The notes: generated from the sequence alone by a model not told the origin. 64,000 bases of DNA from Megamonas funiformis (GCF_010669225.1 NZ_CP048627.1:1563292-1627291); one strand, 5' to 3'; positions 51,319 through 61,771 are shown, counted from the first letter of the stretch. Program-made: numbers and translations.

Positions 51319-53340
51319 TTAGAAAGTCCATTCTGCACCCAAACGCCAAATCATACCATCTAAACCAATATCACTAATTTTTTTATCAAAAATATTATCT
51401 ACACCTGCATAAACTCTATTTCCTTCACCAAATTTTTTATTGAGTACAAAATTAGTTGTATTAAAATTATAATCATTATCATCATAATGGTATTTATTAG
51501 TCCATTGTTGCCATAAAATCGCACTATATCCCCAATCATCATGATCATCATATAATAATTGCAATGTAGTCATATTTCTTGCTCTATTATCTAAACGATC
51601 ACCACTCACTTTATCTGTTGCATCAAGCCAGTTACTTGTTGCTTTTATTGTCCATTTATCGTCTAAATTGCGACCAATTTCCATTTCCACACCATCAATT
51701 TCAGCTTCATCTACATTTATATATCTCTGATCATAATAACTACTACCTATTTGTTTTGTAGTGATTAAATTTTTAACATCATTATTGAAATATGTTAATT
51801 TACCAAAATTATTATCTTTTTCAGCTTCAAAACTGATATCCCATGAAGTAGATTTTTCTGGTTTTAAATCTGGATTGCCATAAACATTGACAGTTTGCCC
51901 ACCCATTGCACGATGCATTGCCATATATAATTCACTAATAGTTGGAGCTTTGAAGCCTTTACCCCAATTAGCTTTAATGCGACTATTATCACTGATAAAA
52001 TATGTCGCACCTATTTTTGGTGTAACTTCCCCACCAAAAGAACTATCATGGTCATAACGCATAGATGGAATTACTAATAATTTATCATTCACTTGCCATT
52101 CATCTTGGATATATCCTGCCCATGTATTTATTTCTTTATCTGAATAATATTTATTACTCACTATTCCATTTCCTGATTGACTTACTTGATGTACATTATC
52201 ACCTCCATCACTCAAACGAGTACCTTCGACTTTATTTTGACGATATTCGCCACCAAATGTCAAAAGATGATTATCACTTAATTGCACAGTATTTTTACCT
52301 TCTATGCCCCAAAGCGTATAAGTGGATTTATCCCAATCATATTTTGGATACATTGAACCCAAAATATTTTCCATTGGTCCTGGAAAATTATTGCGATAAT
52401 TATATAAATTATTTTCTTTATCCAATCTACTATAAAAAGTCCTAATCATATAATCACTATTATCAGTTTTGCCACTATAGCCTAAGCTATAATCATATCT
52501 TCTATAATCATACCATTCTTTTTTATCCTTACTAGTTTGAAAAACACCTGTTGATGTATATTTATCAGCATAATCTGCTTTTGTATGTTCATTATAATAG
52601 CCAAGCGTCAAATCAATTTCTTTATCATTGCCTAAATCCCATGTTCCAGCAAAATTAAAATCTTGAATAGGGCCATAATAATTACTGCCTTCGTCTCCGG
52701 CTTGCATATTCTTGCGTACATCACTAAAACGCATATCAAAAGTAGAACTGAAATTTCCCTGTTTACCAAAATCTATATGATAATAATTATTTATAGCTTC
52801 TGATCCTGTAGAAAGACCTACCATAACTGATGGCTCTTTTGATTTTTTAGTGATGATATTAATTACTCCACCTAAAGCATCTGAACCATATTGTGCTGAA
52901 GCACTGCCACGCACAATTTCAATACGTTCAATATTTGACAGACTCAAGCGACCTAAGGCATAAACGTTTTGTGTGGCACTTGTATCTTCTCCAGCAAATC
53001 TTTTACCATCTATTAAAATTAAAGTATGATTTGTACTCATTCCACGAATCATCACATTATGACCTGCCATACCTGCTGAAGTTACATCTACATTAGCTGC
53101 CAAACGAAGTGCAGAATAAACATCTGTTGCTCCTAATTGTTCAATATCTTCTTTAGTAATTACTTCTACAGTTTGCGGTACAGCTTTTACTTCCTCTTGA
53201 GTTCGTGTCGCTGTAACTACTACATCTGGTGTAACTATCACGTCATTATTTTGTATATCTTGTGCATATACTGGACTTGATAAACCTAATAACACTGATA
53301 AAGTCAATAAAGTTTGTTGTTTTTTTGTAGATAATCTCAT
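51319..53340 (-). CDS. TonB-dependent outer-membrane receptor 1
   Basis: 673 aa. Signal peptide (cleavage near VYAQD, residue 27), TonB box area VIVTPDVVVTATRT, a plug domain with DVYSALRLAANVDVT and IEIVRGSASAQYGSDALGGV, then a 22-strand barrel region ending with Phe (AEWTF). Heme or siderophore is the likely ligand, given the neighbours. A Fur box lies about 38 bp before the start. About half identical by eye to receptor 2, so a duplicate. Confidence 0.93.
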   Translation of the reverse strand: MRLSTKKQQTLLTLSVLLGLSSPVYAQDIQNNDVIVTPDVVVTATRTQEEVKAVPQTVEVITKEDIEQLGATDVYSALRLAANVDVTSAGMAGHNVMIRGMSTNHTLILIDGKRFAGEDTSATQNVYALGRLSLSNIERIEIVRGSASAQYGSDALGGVINIITKKSKEPSVMVGLSTGSEAINNYYHIDFGKQGNFSSTFDMRFSDVRKNMQAGDEGSNYYGPIQDFNFAGTWDLGNDKEIDLTLGYYNEHTKADYADKYTSTGVFQTSKDKKEWYDYRRYDYSLGYSGKTDNSDYMIRTFYSRLDKENNLYNYRNNFPGPMENILGSMYPKYDWDKSTYTLWGIEGKNTVQLSDNHLLTFGGEYRQNKVEGTRLSDGGDNVHQVSQSGNGIVSNKYYSDKEINTWAGYIQDEWQVNDKLLVIPSMRYDHDSSFGGEVTPKIGATYFISDNSRIKANWGKGFKAPTISELYMAMHRAMGGQTVNVYGNPDLKPEKSTSWDISFEAEKDNNFGKLTYFNNDVKNLITTKQIGSSYYDQRYINVDEAEIDGVEMEIGRNLDDKWTIKATSNWLDATDKVSGDRLDNRARNMTTLQLLYDDHDDWGYSAILWQQWTNKYHYDDNDYNFNTTNFVLNKKFGEGNRVYAGVDNIFDKKISDIGLDGMIWRLGAEWTF

Positions 53341-53377
53341 TATATTAACTCCTTTGTATGTAATTGTTTATATTAAC

Positions 53378-53396
53378 AATAATCATTATCATTAAT
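53378..53396. promoter_or_regulatory. Fur box before receptor 1
   Basis: AATAATCATTATCATTAAT, matching 13 of 15 positions of the TGATAAT-N-ATTATCA Fur site. Iron repression is expected. Confidence 0.8.
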
Positions 53397-53449
53397 ATAA
53401 ACAGATTAAACGTATTATTTGCTTTTCTTTAGCTATGAATATTTTTTAT

Positions 53450-55312
53450 TTAAAAAGTAATCTCTGCTCCTACACGCCAAATTCTACCTTCTAAATAAAT
53501 ATCTCCTATTTTTTTATCTCCAATATTATCTACACCTGCATAAATTCGTCCATTTCGACCATCATCAAAAGCGAATTTTTTATTTACTACAAAATTTAAA
53601 GTATTATAATCATAATTTTCATTAGCATAATGATAATTACTTACCCAAGAATTCCAAAGTTTAGCACTATATCCATTAATATCATTATCATCATAATCCA
53701 ATTCCAAAGTGGAAATATTATCAGCTGTCGCAGATACTTTTTCCCCATCACTATCTTTAGCATTAAGCCAATTACTAGTCGCTCTAATAGACCAATTATC
53801 ATTGAATTGGCGACCTACTTCAAATTCTACGCCATCAGTTTTGGCATCTTGAGCATTGATAAATGTATTTTTTCCATTTACCTTATCATATGTTATTAAA
53901 TTATCGTATTTACTATTAAAATAATTTAATTTCAACCAATTATTATCTTTTTCAGCTTCAAAACCTAATTCCCATGTAGTAGCTTCTTCTGGTCTCAAAT
54001 CTGGATTTCCATATATCGTAGTAAAACCATGATCTTGCCCAGCATATAATTCCACTAAATTCGGAGCTCTCCATGATTTACCCCAATTCGCTTTTATACG
54101 ACTATTATCACTTAGAAAATAAGTTGCCCCTAATTTTGGTGTTGTTTTTCCGCCAAATTGTTCATCATGGTCATATCTTACTGCTGGAATAAATAAAATT
54201 TTATCATTTATAAACCATTCATCTTGAATATATCCAGCATAAGCAGAATTGTCCTTGCTATTACCTTCACCTAAAGCTAAGATTGGACCTTCTACACCTA
54301 TATTTTTATATTCAACACCATAAGTTAATAAATGCTCATCTCCTGCTTGTACTGTATTTTTAGCTTCAATACCTAAAGTATCAAATGTATTTTGCTTATA
54401 ACCATTATTTTTACTGCCTTTATATTCTTCCTTATCATATCGATTATAATAAGCTCTAATCATATAATTACTATTATCGCCTTTTCCATTATAAGCTATA
54501 CTATAATCTTGATTTGTCTTATCATAATTTGTAGAACTTTTGCCCATTCCCATAGAAGAATAATCTGTTATTTTCTTTGATTTTTCATCATAATAACCTA
54601 TATAAAAATCTAAATTATTACTATCATCAAATGCATACGTTCCACTAAAATCATAATTTGTTCTAGGTCCAAAATAATTTGTCCCTGTGCCACCGACAAA
54701 TTCACGTTTACGATATTTAGCAAAATTAGCATTCACTACCCCATTGAATTTACCTTGCTGACCTAAATCAAAACGATAATAATTATTCATGACATCAGTT
54801 CCTGTATTTGCTCCTACAGTTACAGATTGTTCTTTGGATTTTTTCGTAATAATATTGATTACTCCACTTTCAGCATCTGCACCATATTGAGCGGAGGCTG
54901 CACCTCTAACAATCTCAATGCGTTCTACACTAGATAAATTTATCTTATCTAAATCAAAAGCTCCTCTAGTCATTGATGAATATTCATTTGACATTCTTCT
55001 GCCATCTAATAATACTAATGCACCTGCATTTTTCCCACGGACCATCAATCTATGACCTGCACCAATTTGAGAAACATCAACATTTGTTGCCAATTTCAAA
55101 GCAGAATAAATATCTGTTGCTCCTAATTGTTCAATATCTTCACTGGTGATGACTTCTACTGCATTAGGTACAGCTTTCACTTCTTGCTGTGTTTTTGTAG
55201 CTGTTACCACTACATCTGGTGTTTGGATTACTTCGCTGGCTTGCGTGCAACTTGTCAATCCCATCAATATAGATAAAGTTAAAAGTGTAGATTTACGTTT
55301 TTTTGTTAGCAT
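53450..55312 (-). CDS. TonB-dependent outer-membrane receptor 2
   Basis: 620 aa. Signal peptide with a Cys (LTSCTQASEV), TonB box region TPDVVVTATKT, plug with IEIVRGAASAQYGADAESGV and the barrel ending AEITF. It has its own Fur-boxed promoter. Shares the plug sequence and many barrel segments with receptor 1. The two may take different iron or heme forms. Confidence 0.93.
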   Translation of the reverse strand: MLTKKRKSTLLTLSILMGLTSCTQASEVIQTPDVVVTATKTQQEVKAVPNAVEVITSEDIEQLGATDIYSALKLATNVDVSQIGAGHRLMVRGKNAGALVLLDGRRMSNEYSSMTRGAFDLDKINLSSVERIEIVRGAASAQYGADAESGVINIITKKSKEQSVTVGANTGTDVMNNYYRFDLGQQGKFNGVVNANFAKYRKREFVGGTGTNYFGPRTNYDFSGTYAFDDSNNLDFYIGYYDEKSKKITDYSSMGMGKSSTNYDKTNQDYSIAYNGKGDNSNYMIRAYYNRYDKEEYKGSKNNGYKQNTFDTLGIEAKNTVQAGDEHLLTYGVEYKNIGVEGPILALGEGNSKDNSAYAGYIQDEWFINDKILFIPAVRYDHDEQFGGKTTPKLGATYFLSDNSRIKANWGKSWRAPNLVELYAGQDHGFTTIYGNPDLRPEEATTWELGFEAEKDNNWLKLNYFNSKYDNLITYDKVNGKNTFINAQDAKTDGVEFEVGRQFNDNWSIRATSNWLNAKDSDGEKVSATADNISTLELDYDDNDINGYSAKLWNSWVSNYHYANENYDYNTLNFVVNKKFAFDDGRNGRIYAGVDNIGDKKIGDIYLEGRIWRVGAEITF

Positions 55313-55347
55313 TACTCGTCTCCTTCATTATAAAATCAATTTCTATA

Positions 55348-55366
55348 AATGATAATCATTATCATT
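55348..55366. promoter_or_regulatory. Fur box before receptor 2
   Basis: AATGATAATCATTATCATT, a perfect palindrome containing the full TGATAATCATTATCA site (55350-55364), 38 bp before the start codon. Confidence 0.9.
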
Positions 55367-55429
55367 TATACTTTAAAAATTATGGCAGTTATCAAAATTA
55401 ATCATAACTGCCTTATTTTATTTATATAT

Positions 55430-56833
55430 TTAACCTTGTGCTGCTATTGGCTGAACTTCAAAAGATTTTTTGCCCATCAATAATTGTTGTGTAAGTTCTA
55501 TTATTGTCTGTGTGATATTATTTTGCCAAAATTGACCAGCAACTGTCATTTTATAAGTATGGCCACATTTTTCAAATAAACCATATTCCACCCAAATATT
55601 GAGTACTTCTTCTAATTGTAAAAGTTCTTCACTATATACTTGAGCTAATTTTTGTATATTTACCATACAATTTTCAGTCTGTGCTTGAATATCCTTAAAT
55701 AAAACTTTGCCTTCTGCTTCTTTGGTTAAAACCATCAATGGCCATTTTCCTTCATCAATAGCATTCATATAACGCTGTAAATCTCTATTTAAAAACATAG
55801 AAATATCTCCTACAAAACCGCCAGCCCCTGAACCAAATGGTATCACATCAGCTCCTGATTTTGCCAAAGTATTATACATACTGCGTTCACGATTTGTTTT
55901 TGCCCAATGACAGACACTCAATCGTTTATAAGCTAATTCATCTAAATATGAAATAGCTGCTTCTAAATATTTTGCCTGCTGTTTTGTCGTTGCCGCAGGT
56001 GGTATTTTGCCATTATCTATCGCTTTTTTTAATGCAGATTGTTCAAATACATTTAATTGATATAAATCCATACCATCAATTGGCAAACTATCTGCTATTT
56101 TTAAATCATTTACAAAGTTATCCACATCTTGAGCAGGTAACCCATAAATCAAATCTATGATTAATACTGCTTGATTATAACTTGCAGCTCGTTTGAGATT
56201 TTCAATAACAGTTTCTTTATCATCTTTGCGTCCCATACTTTGACGGATAGCCGTATCAAAAGATTGTACACCCACAGATATGCGATTTACACCATGTTTA
56301 AACCATACTTGCAATTTTTCATCAACTAAATCATGCACACGAGCTTCCATAGTTATCTCGCAATCATTAGCAAGTGGCAATACTTCATTCATAGTTTTTA
56401 ATAATCTATCTGCATTATATGGCGATAATGTAGATGGTGTTCCGCCACCAAAAAATACAGCATTGATCACACTATCTTGTACATATTTATATTCTTTTGC
56501 CATCAATAATTGCTTGATTAATCTATCTACATACATGGTTTCGCGTTCTTCATTAGAATAATTCTGGAAAAAACCACAATATAGACAAATTTGACTACAA
56601 AAAGGAATGTGTATATATACTGCTTTCTTTTTACTTTTATCTCCTTTTCTTTGCATATATTCAAGCCAAATTTCTTGCTGTTTTACAGGTGGTACCATCT
56701 GTCCATTTGCCCCTGGATGAACTACTCTTTTTTTGCTAAAAGTCTCCGTCAAAGGCTGACAAGATTTTTCCCCTATCATCATCTTATATTGTTCAGTTGA
56801 TAGACTATCTAATATTTCTCTTATTTTGCTCAT
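55430..56833 (-). CDS. HutW/ChuW-like radical SAM heme-degrading enzyme
   Basis: 467 aa. Radical SAM cluster site HIPFCSQICLYCGF near 74-87, with FFGGGTPSTLS and ISVGVQSFD typical of the HemN/HemW branch. The N-terminal KKRVVHPGANGQMVPP and the heme-locus setting separate it from HemN and point to the HutW/ChuW group, which opens the heme ring without oxygen by methyl transfer. Overlaps the flavodoxin by 4 bp, its likely electron donor, as in Fusobacterium HmuW/HmuF. Confidence 0.8.
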   Translation of the reverse strand: MSKIREILDSLSTEQYKMMIGEKSCQPLTETFSKKRVVHPGANGQMVPPVKQQEIWLEYMQRKGDKSKKKAVYIHIPFCSQICLYCGFFQNYSNEERETMYVDRLIKQLLMAKEYKYVQDSVINAVFFGGGTPSTLSPYNADRLLKTMNEVLPLANDCEITMEARVHDLVDEKLQVWFKHGVNRISVGVQSFDTAIRQSMGRKDDKETVIENLKRAASYNQAVLIIDLIYGLPAQDVDNFVNDLKIADSLPIDGMDLYQLNVFEQSALKKAIDNGKIPPAATTKQQAKYLEAAISYLDELAYKRLSVCHWAKTNRERSMYNTLAKSGADVIPFGSGAGGFVGDISMFLNRDLQRYMNAIDEGKWPLMVLTKEAEGKVLFKDIQAQTENCMVNIQKLAQVYSEELLQLEEVLNIWVEYGLFEKCGHTYKMTVAGQFWQNNITQTIIELTQQLLMGKKSFEVQPIAAQG

Positions 56834-57369
56834 AAATTCATTTCACCACTCATTTTTGCTTTAATCTCACTAAATACTTTCTTTGCATTAGCCAAATCTT
56901 GCTCATCAGGGTGTGTACTAGCTTTGCGATGACGTTCCAAACGCTTTTCATCTACTGCATGAAAATTTTCTTTAGAAACTTTCGTGCCAAACATTTTTTT
57001 CATCGCTTCTAATAATTTGGGATCAATCTTTCCTTGGCAGATAAATCTTCCCATAATCTCATTAGAACTATCTAACATATCTATACCATTTTGCAAACTA
57101 GTTTTTGCATGTTCTGAATCTGGTTCAGCTCCTAGCGTAGCATATACAGCCACTTTACTATTGCGAATGGATTTCAAAAATTTACTAGCTTTTGCATCAG
57201 CTGTTCCTTTGTCCACCCAAAAACCTACAACAACTAAATCATAACCTGTAATATCAGGATTATCTTCTACTTTATAAATATCACAATTCGGAGCTAAAAC
57301 TTCGGCAATAGCTTCTCCTACCATTTTTGTATTACCTGTTAAACTAGAATAAACTACTATTGATTTCAT
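56830..57369 (-). CDS. Flavodoxin-family protein (HmuF-like by context)
   Basis: 179 aa. The FMN phosphate loop SSLTGNTKMVGEAIA is at 8-22, then DLVVVGFWVDKGTADAKA near 45-62 and YATLGAEPDS near 77. Typical long flavodoxin fold with an extra C-terminal helical part (about 120-179). It should supply electrons to the neighbouring radical SAM enzyme. Translationally coupled to it. Confidence 0.85.
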   Translation of the reverse strand: MKSIVVYSSLTGNTKMVGEAIAEVLAPNCDIYKVEDNPDITGYDLVVVGFWVDKGTADAKASKFLKSIRNSKVAVYATLGAEPDSEHAKTSLQNGIDMLDSSNEIMGRFICQGKIDPKLLEAMKKMFGTKVSKENFHAVDEKRLERHRKASTHPDEQDLANAKKVFSEIKAKMSGEMNL

Positions 57370-57412
57370 TTTTTATCTCCTTCTTTTCTATAAAAAATAT
57401 ATCTTTACTCAA

Positions 57413-57436
57413 ATTATAGTCTAAATTTATCTTAAA
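57413..57436 (-). promoter_or_regulatory. Possible promoter before the flavodoxin gene
   Basis: A minus-strand TATAAT (57413-57418) lies in the 106-bp gap between permease and flavodoxin genes. The -35 is poor and no Fur box is seen, so the call is weak. Confidence 0.3.
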
Positions 57437-57475
57437 CACACTAAAATTTAAAACTTTTATTTTATATCAATTAGA

Positions 57476-58213
57476 TTATTCATTATAATTTTTTAATTGA
57501 TATCTACTAATTACCAACAAGATTAATGTGATAATTATTAAATAAATCATATCTAACAAACTATACACACTAAATACTTCTGTACGCAATAAATTATTCG
57601 CTAAAGTCAATGGCAAAATCCCCACTACAATCTGCAACCAATCCGGCAAATTATACAACGGAAAAAATGTACCACAAAAGAAAGTCATTGGTGTAATTAT
57701 AAAATTTATCACTGAAGATAACGCATCTGGATTTTTGATCCAAAGACCTATGGCAATCCCTAAAATACCAAAGCAAAAGGCAGATAATAAAATCCCTAAA
57801 AATCCCCAAAGGCTCAACATCGGCACATCAAAAAATACCATAGCTATGATATAGATAATACCTCCAGCTATAAAGCCACGAGTAACTCCAGCCAAAGTAA
57901 TGCCTAATATAACTTGAAAAGCCGAAATCGGACTCAATAATAATGTCTGGAATGTTTTAAAATAAAATCTCCCCACACTCACTGATAATGATGTCTGTTG
58001 AAAAGCATTCATCATGACTGTTATCGATAACATTCCCTTTGCCAAAAAAGGTAAATAACCACCATGGATATTATTCATCACTGGCCCAATCCCCATGCCA
58101 AAGGCAAATAAATAGATTATCGGAAACATTACCGCTGAGAAAATATATCCTAATTTTCCCATCTTCTTTTGCAAAAGTGCCATTTCACGCATATATACTG
58201 CTAAAAAATTCAA
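57476..58213 (-). CDS. ABC-2 type transporter permease
   Basis: 245 aa, six membrane helices. ABC-2 features: FAFGMGIGPVMNNIHGGYLPF, then TFFCGTFFPLYNLPDWLQIV before the last helices. Pairs with the ATPase just upstream. Likely an exporter, perhaps for heme breakdown products or surplus heme, judging only from its position. Confidence 0.85.
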   Translation of the reverse strand: MNFLAVYMREMALLQKKMGKLGYIFSAVMFPIIYLFAFGMGIGPVMNNIHGGYLPFLAKGMLSITVMMNAFQQTSLSVSVGRFYFKTFQTLLLSPISAFQVILGITLAGVTRGFIAGGIIYIIAMVFFDVPMLSLWGFLGILLSAFCFGILGIAIGLWIKNPDALSSVINFIITPMTFFCGTFFPLYNLPDWLQIVVGILPLTLANNLLRTEVFSVYSLLDMIYLIIITLILLVISRYQLKNYNE

Positions 58214-58215
58214 AA

Positions 58216-58956
58216 TTAATAAGCCTCCTTACCAATAAATCGTAAAAAAGCTTTTTCTAAAGTTATATCTTCATTTTCATCTTTTTGCATTATCTGCTTT
58301 ATTTTTTCTACTTCATCTATCGCCAATAATTCTCCTTGTTTTAAAATAGCGATTTTATCACAAAGATATTCAGCTTCTTCCATATAATGAGTGGTGATAA
58401 TTACACTTATCCCCATATTTTTTAGTTTTTTTATTTCTTGCCAAATATCATATCTCACATCAGGATCTAATCCCACACTTGGTTCATCTAATAATAAGAT
58501 TTTAGGTTTCACTAATAAAGCTCTAGCAATCATTGCTTTTCTAGCCATACCGCCAGATAATTTCTCAATCTTTCTATCTTGCCAAGTATTCATCTCAAAT
58601 TGAGATATTATTTTTTCCACTTCATATTTATAATTTTTCATCTTATACAAACGAGCATAATATAGCAAAGCTTCTTTAACGGAAAATTCTCTTTCCATAT
58701 TATTATCCTGCATGACAAAACCTAGCTGAGACTTTATCTTTGCTCTTTCTTTATCAGCCTCAATCCCTAAAATCTCAAGCTTACCTGAATTTGCTCTACT
58801 TAAACCAGATATTATCTTCATCATACTTGTTTTACCAGCACCATTAGGGCCTAAAAGCCCCAATATCTCGCCTTCTTCAAGTGTGAAACTTATATCTTTT
58901 AAAATAATTTTATCCTTAATTTGTTTATTTATCTTATTTAAACTTAAAACCTGCAC
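58216..58956 (-). CDS. ABC-2 transporter ATPase
   Basis: 246 aa. Walker A LLGPNGAGKTSM near 35, ABC signature LSGGMARKAMIARA near 135, Walker B ILLLDEPSVGLDP near 157, H-loop ITTHYMEEAE. Typical of NatA/CcmA-like exporters. Shares one base with the preceding gene and is 2 bp from its permease. Confidence 0.92.
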   Translation of the reverse strand: MQVLSLNKINKQIKDKIILKDISFTLEEGEILGLLGPNGAGKTSMMKIISGLSRANSGKLEILGIEADKERAKIKSQLGFVMQDNNMEREFSVKEALLYYARLYKMKNYKYEVEKIISQFEMNTWQDRKIEKLSGGMARKAMIARALLVKPKILLLDEPSVGLDPDVRYDIWQEIKKLKNMGISVIITTHYMEEAEYLCDKIAILKQGELLAIDEVEKIKQIMQKDENEDITLEKAFLRFIGKEAY

Positions 58957-59756
58957 TAATTTTTCTCCCCTTGTTTTACATCATAAGGGAAACAAACTAA
59001 ATGTTTTTGTCCATTTTGTTCTAAAGACATGACTGACGTTTCTACATCATATAAATCACAAAGTATTTTTTCTGTAAATACATCTTGCACCAAACCTTCA
59101 GCAAAAATCTTGCCTTTTTTCACCGCTACTAAGCGATGACTATATCTAGCAGCATGGTTTAAATCATGCAAGACCATAATCACTGTGATTCTTCTTGTTT
59201 CATATAATTTATATACTAAATTCATCAAATCCAATTGATGTTTTACATCTAAATACGTAGTCGGTTCATCTAATAATAAAATCTCTGGGTTTTGAGCTAT
59301 TGCCATTGCTAGCCATGCTCTTTGACGTTCACCACCAGATAAAGTATCTAATCTTCGATATCGCATATGTGATGTATTTGTCTGCGTCAATGCTTCTTCG
59401 ATTTTTTCTTCATCAATTTTATTCGGCGAAGAAAATAATCCTTGATGTGGCATTCTACCATAACAGACTAAATCATAAACAGTCATATCCATTGGAGCCG
59501 TTGAAGATTGTGGCAATATTGACATCTTGCGTGCTATATCACCAGGTTTCATTTTTTGAATGTCTTTTCCTTCTAATAAAACAGTCCCATGTGTAGGCTT
59601 TAATAATCTACCTAAAGATTTTAATAATGTGGATTTTCCTGAACCATTTGGGCCAATAATACTTATTATCTCTGATTTATCTACCTTGAAATTCAATTTA
59701 TCAGCAATGATTTTTTGCCCATATTGCAATGTAAGTTTATCTGCTTGTAAAATCAT
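58956..59756 (-). CDS. Iron/heme ABC importer ATPase (FecE/HmuV-like)
   Basis: 266 aa. Walker A IIGPNGSGKSTL near 33, signature LSGGERQRAWLAMA near 140, Walker B ILLLDEPTTYLD near 161, H-loop MVLHDLNHAARYS. FecE/BtuD/HmuV family. Overlaps the FecCD permease gene by 4 bp. Powers import from the periplasm. Confidence 0.94.
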   Translation of the reverse strand: MILQADKLTLQYGQKIIADKLNFKVDKSEIISIIGPNGSGKSTLLKSLGRLLKPTHGTVLLEGKDIQKMKPGDIARKMSILPQSSTAPMDMTVYDLVCYGRMPHQGLFSSPNKIDEEKIEEALTQTNTSHMRYRRLDTLSGGERQRAWLAMAIAQNPEILLLDEPTTYLDVKHQLDLMNLVYKLYETRRITVIMVLHDLNHAARYSHRLVAVKKGKIFAEGLVQDVFTEKILCDLYDVETSVMSLEQNGQKHLVCFPYDVKQGEKN

Positions 59757-60781
59757 CTTTTTTGCATTCCCCTTTTCAATAAATAAAGGAAAAATGGTGC
59801 ACCAATAAATGACATAAATACACCTACAGGCACCTCTATAGGACTAAAAGCAGTCCTTGCCACTGTATCTGCTACAATCAGTAAAATTCCACCAAAAATA
59901 GCTGAACTTGGCAATAAATAGTTAAAATCAGAACCCACTACTAAACGCATCATATGTGGCACTATAAGACCAACAAATGTGAGCATACCTGCTACACTTA
60001 CAGCAGAAGCAGCTAATAAAGCCGCCAATGTAACGAGGAAAAATCTTGTAGCTTCCACTCGTGTTCCCAAACTTTTTGCTACATCATCACCTAATTGCAA
60101 AGCGTTTAACAATTTACTACTGATACTCACACCTACTAAACCAATGATAGTATATGGCAAAATCATAGTTACATGCTTCCATGAAGCACCTGAAAAACCA
60201 CCTGCCATCCAATTCACTGTACCTTGAATTTTATCGGAGAAAAATACCATCAAACATGTCATACCGCCAGCAAAAAATGCTGAAACTGCCACACCAGCTA
60301 AAATCAATTTAAGTGGCTGAATACCATCTTCCCATGCCAATGCAAATAAAATTAAAGTCGCTATCATCGCTCCTACAAAAGCTACGATTGGCACCATATT
60401 CGTATATTCAGGTAAAATAATCATGACTACCATAGCAGCAAGAGCAGCCCCTGCTGATACCCCAATAATACCTGGATCTGCCAATGGATTTTTCAATACA
60501 CCTTGTAATATACAGCCTGCAATAGCCAAATTTATACCAGCAAACATCGCTGTAAGCACTCTAGGAATGCGAATGTGATATAAAATTCTATAGCTTTCTG
60601 TATTTTGAACACCTACAAACACATTATATAAATCGCTAAATGATGTATTTGCTGTACCTATAATCACGCTGATAAATAAAACTGCTACCAACAAAATCAG
60701 TCCCAAAAACATCACTAAATTGCGTTTTTTACTTCTAGGATCTTTTATCTTTTCACTTATACTAGCAATAGCCATTACCAT
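59753..60781 (-). CDS. FecCD-family iron/heme ABC permease
   Basis: 342 aa with about ten membrane helices. Family marks: RIPRVLTAMFAGINLAIAGC, GILGVSAGAALA-like PGIIGVSAGAALAA, and FVGLIVPHMMRLVVGSDFNY near the end. Forms the inner-membrane pore of the importer with the ATPase downstream and binding protein upstream. Confidence 0.94.
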   Translation of the reverse strand: MVMAIASISEKIKDPRSKKRNLVMFLGLILLVAVLFISVIIGTANTSFSDLYNVFVGVQNTESYRILYHIRIPRVLTAMFAGINLAIAGCILQGVLKNPLADPGIIGVSAGAALAAMVVMIILPEYTNMVPIVAFVGAMIATLILFALAWEDGIQPLKLILAGVAVSAFFAGGMTCLMVFFSDKIQGTVNWMAGGFSGASWKHVTMILPYTIIGLVGVSISSKLLNALQLGDDVAKSLGTRVEATRFFLVTLAALLAASAVSVAGMLTFVGLIVPHMMRLVVGSDFNYLLPSSAIFGGILLIVADTVARTAFSPIEVPVGVFMSFIGAPFFLYLLKRGMQKR

Positions 60782-60793
60782 ACCTCATATTTT

Positions 60794-61771
60794 TTATTCT
60801 TGTAAATATAAATCATCTGCCAATATATTTATCGCTTTAGCTATATTAGTACCAGGATTTACAGCAAATAACTGATATGGTAATACATATACTCTATTAT
60901 TTTTCACAGCAGATATATCTTGCCACAAAGGATTTTGCCCTAAATTTTCATCTATACTATTTTTTACTGCGTCCACATCACCATGAGTTACTACAAATAT
61001 CGCCTCTGGATCTTGTGTAGCAATATATTCCATTCCTAATGGGATATAGCCACTATCTTTTGCTACAGAATCCACATTATCTGCTATATTATTACCACCT
61101 AAGCGTTTTAATAAATCTCCTGTAAATGATTTACTTGTTGCCATACTAAAGCTATCTGTCGTTCCCCAAATTATCAAACTTCTTGGAGCTGTTTTATTTT
61201 CTGCTCTAGCAATCGCTTTTTCATAATCAGCTTCTATTTCTTTGATTTTTGCTTGAGCAATTTCTTCTTCTCCTGTTAATTCTCCATAAAAACCTAAAGT
61301 GGATATCACATCTTCATATGTGTCTAAAGATTTAATCAACACAGGAATATTAGCTTTCTCTAAAGTAGGAATTAATTGCTGATGAAAAGGTACATTTACA
61401 CCAATTACTAAATCAGGTTGTAATTTCAAAATAGTTTCTACACTAGGATTATGAATTACACCGATTTGCTCTATATTTTTTGTTCCTTCTTTAACTTCAT
61501 CACTCAAAGCTTCTGAAGTAGGTTTTCCCACTATTGTATTAGTCTCTTTACCACCAGCATAATAATATAAATCTAAATGAGAAGCATTTAATAATACTAC
61601 ACGTTTAGGATGTGTTGGTATTGTTACCTCTCTACCTGTGCTATCTGTAACGACTCTTGTTGAGCTGATATTATTTGTATCTCCTTCATGTGAGCGAAAG
61701 CCTAAAAACAATCCGCCAATAGCTATCAAACAAATAATGCCAAAGATTACTTTTCTCAAATAGCCACTCAT
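60794..61771 (-). CDS. Periplasmic iron/heme-binding protein
   Basis: 325 aa. An N-terminal hydrophobic anchor (about 7-24) without a lipobox Cys, then the class III binding fold: TDSTGREVTIPTHPKRVVLL, LQPDLVIGVNVP, and ending AINILADDLYLQE. The missing lipobox means it is anchored by the helix or released to the periplasm. It hands ligand to the FecCD permease. Confidence 0.9.
   Translation of the reverse strand: MSGYLRKVIFGIICLIAIGGLFLGFRSHEGDTNNISSTRVVTDSTGREVTIPTHPKRVVLLNASHLDLYYYAGGKETNTIVGKPTSEALSDEVKEGTKNIEQIGVIHNPSVETILKLQPDLVIGVNVPFHQQLIPTLEKANIPVLIKSLDTYEDVISTLGFYGELTGEEEIAQAKIKEIEADYEKAIARAENKTAPRSLIIWGTTDSFSMATSKSFTGDLLKRLGGNNIADNVDSVAKDSGYIPLGMEYIATQDPEAIFVVTHGDVDAVKNSIDENLGQNPLWQDISAVKNNRVYVLPYQLFAVNPGTNIAKAINILADDLYLQE

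Noticed and set aside
52065-52445. 126-aa plus-strand frame inside TonB receptor 1
   Set aside because: His/Tyr/Leu-rich mirror of Asn/Asp/Gly-rich barrel sequence.
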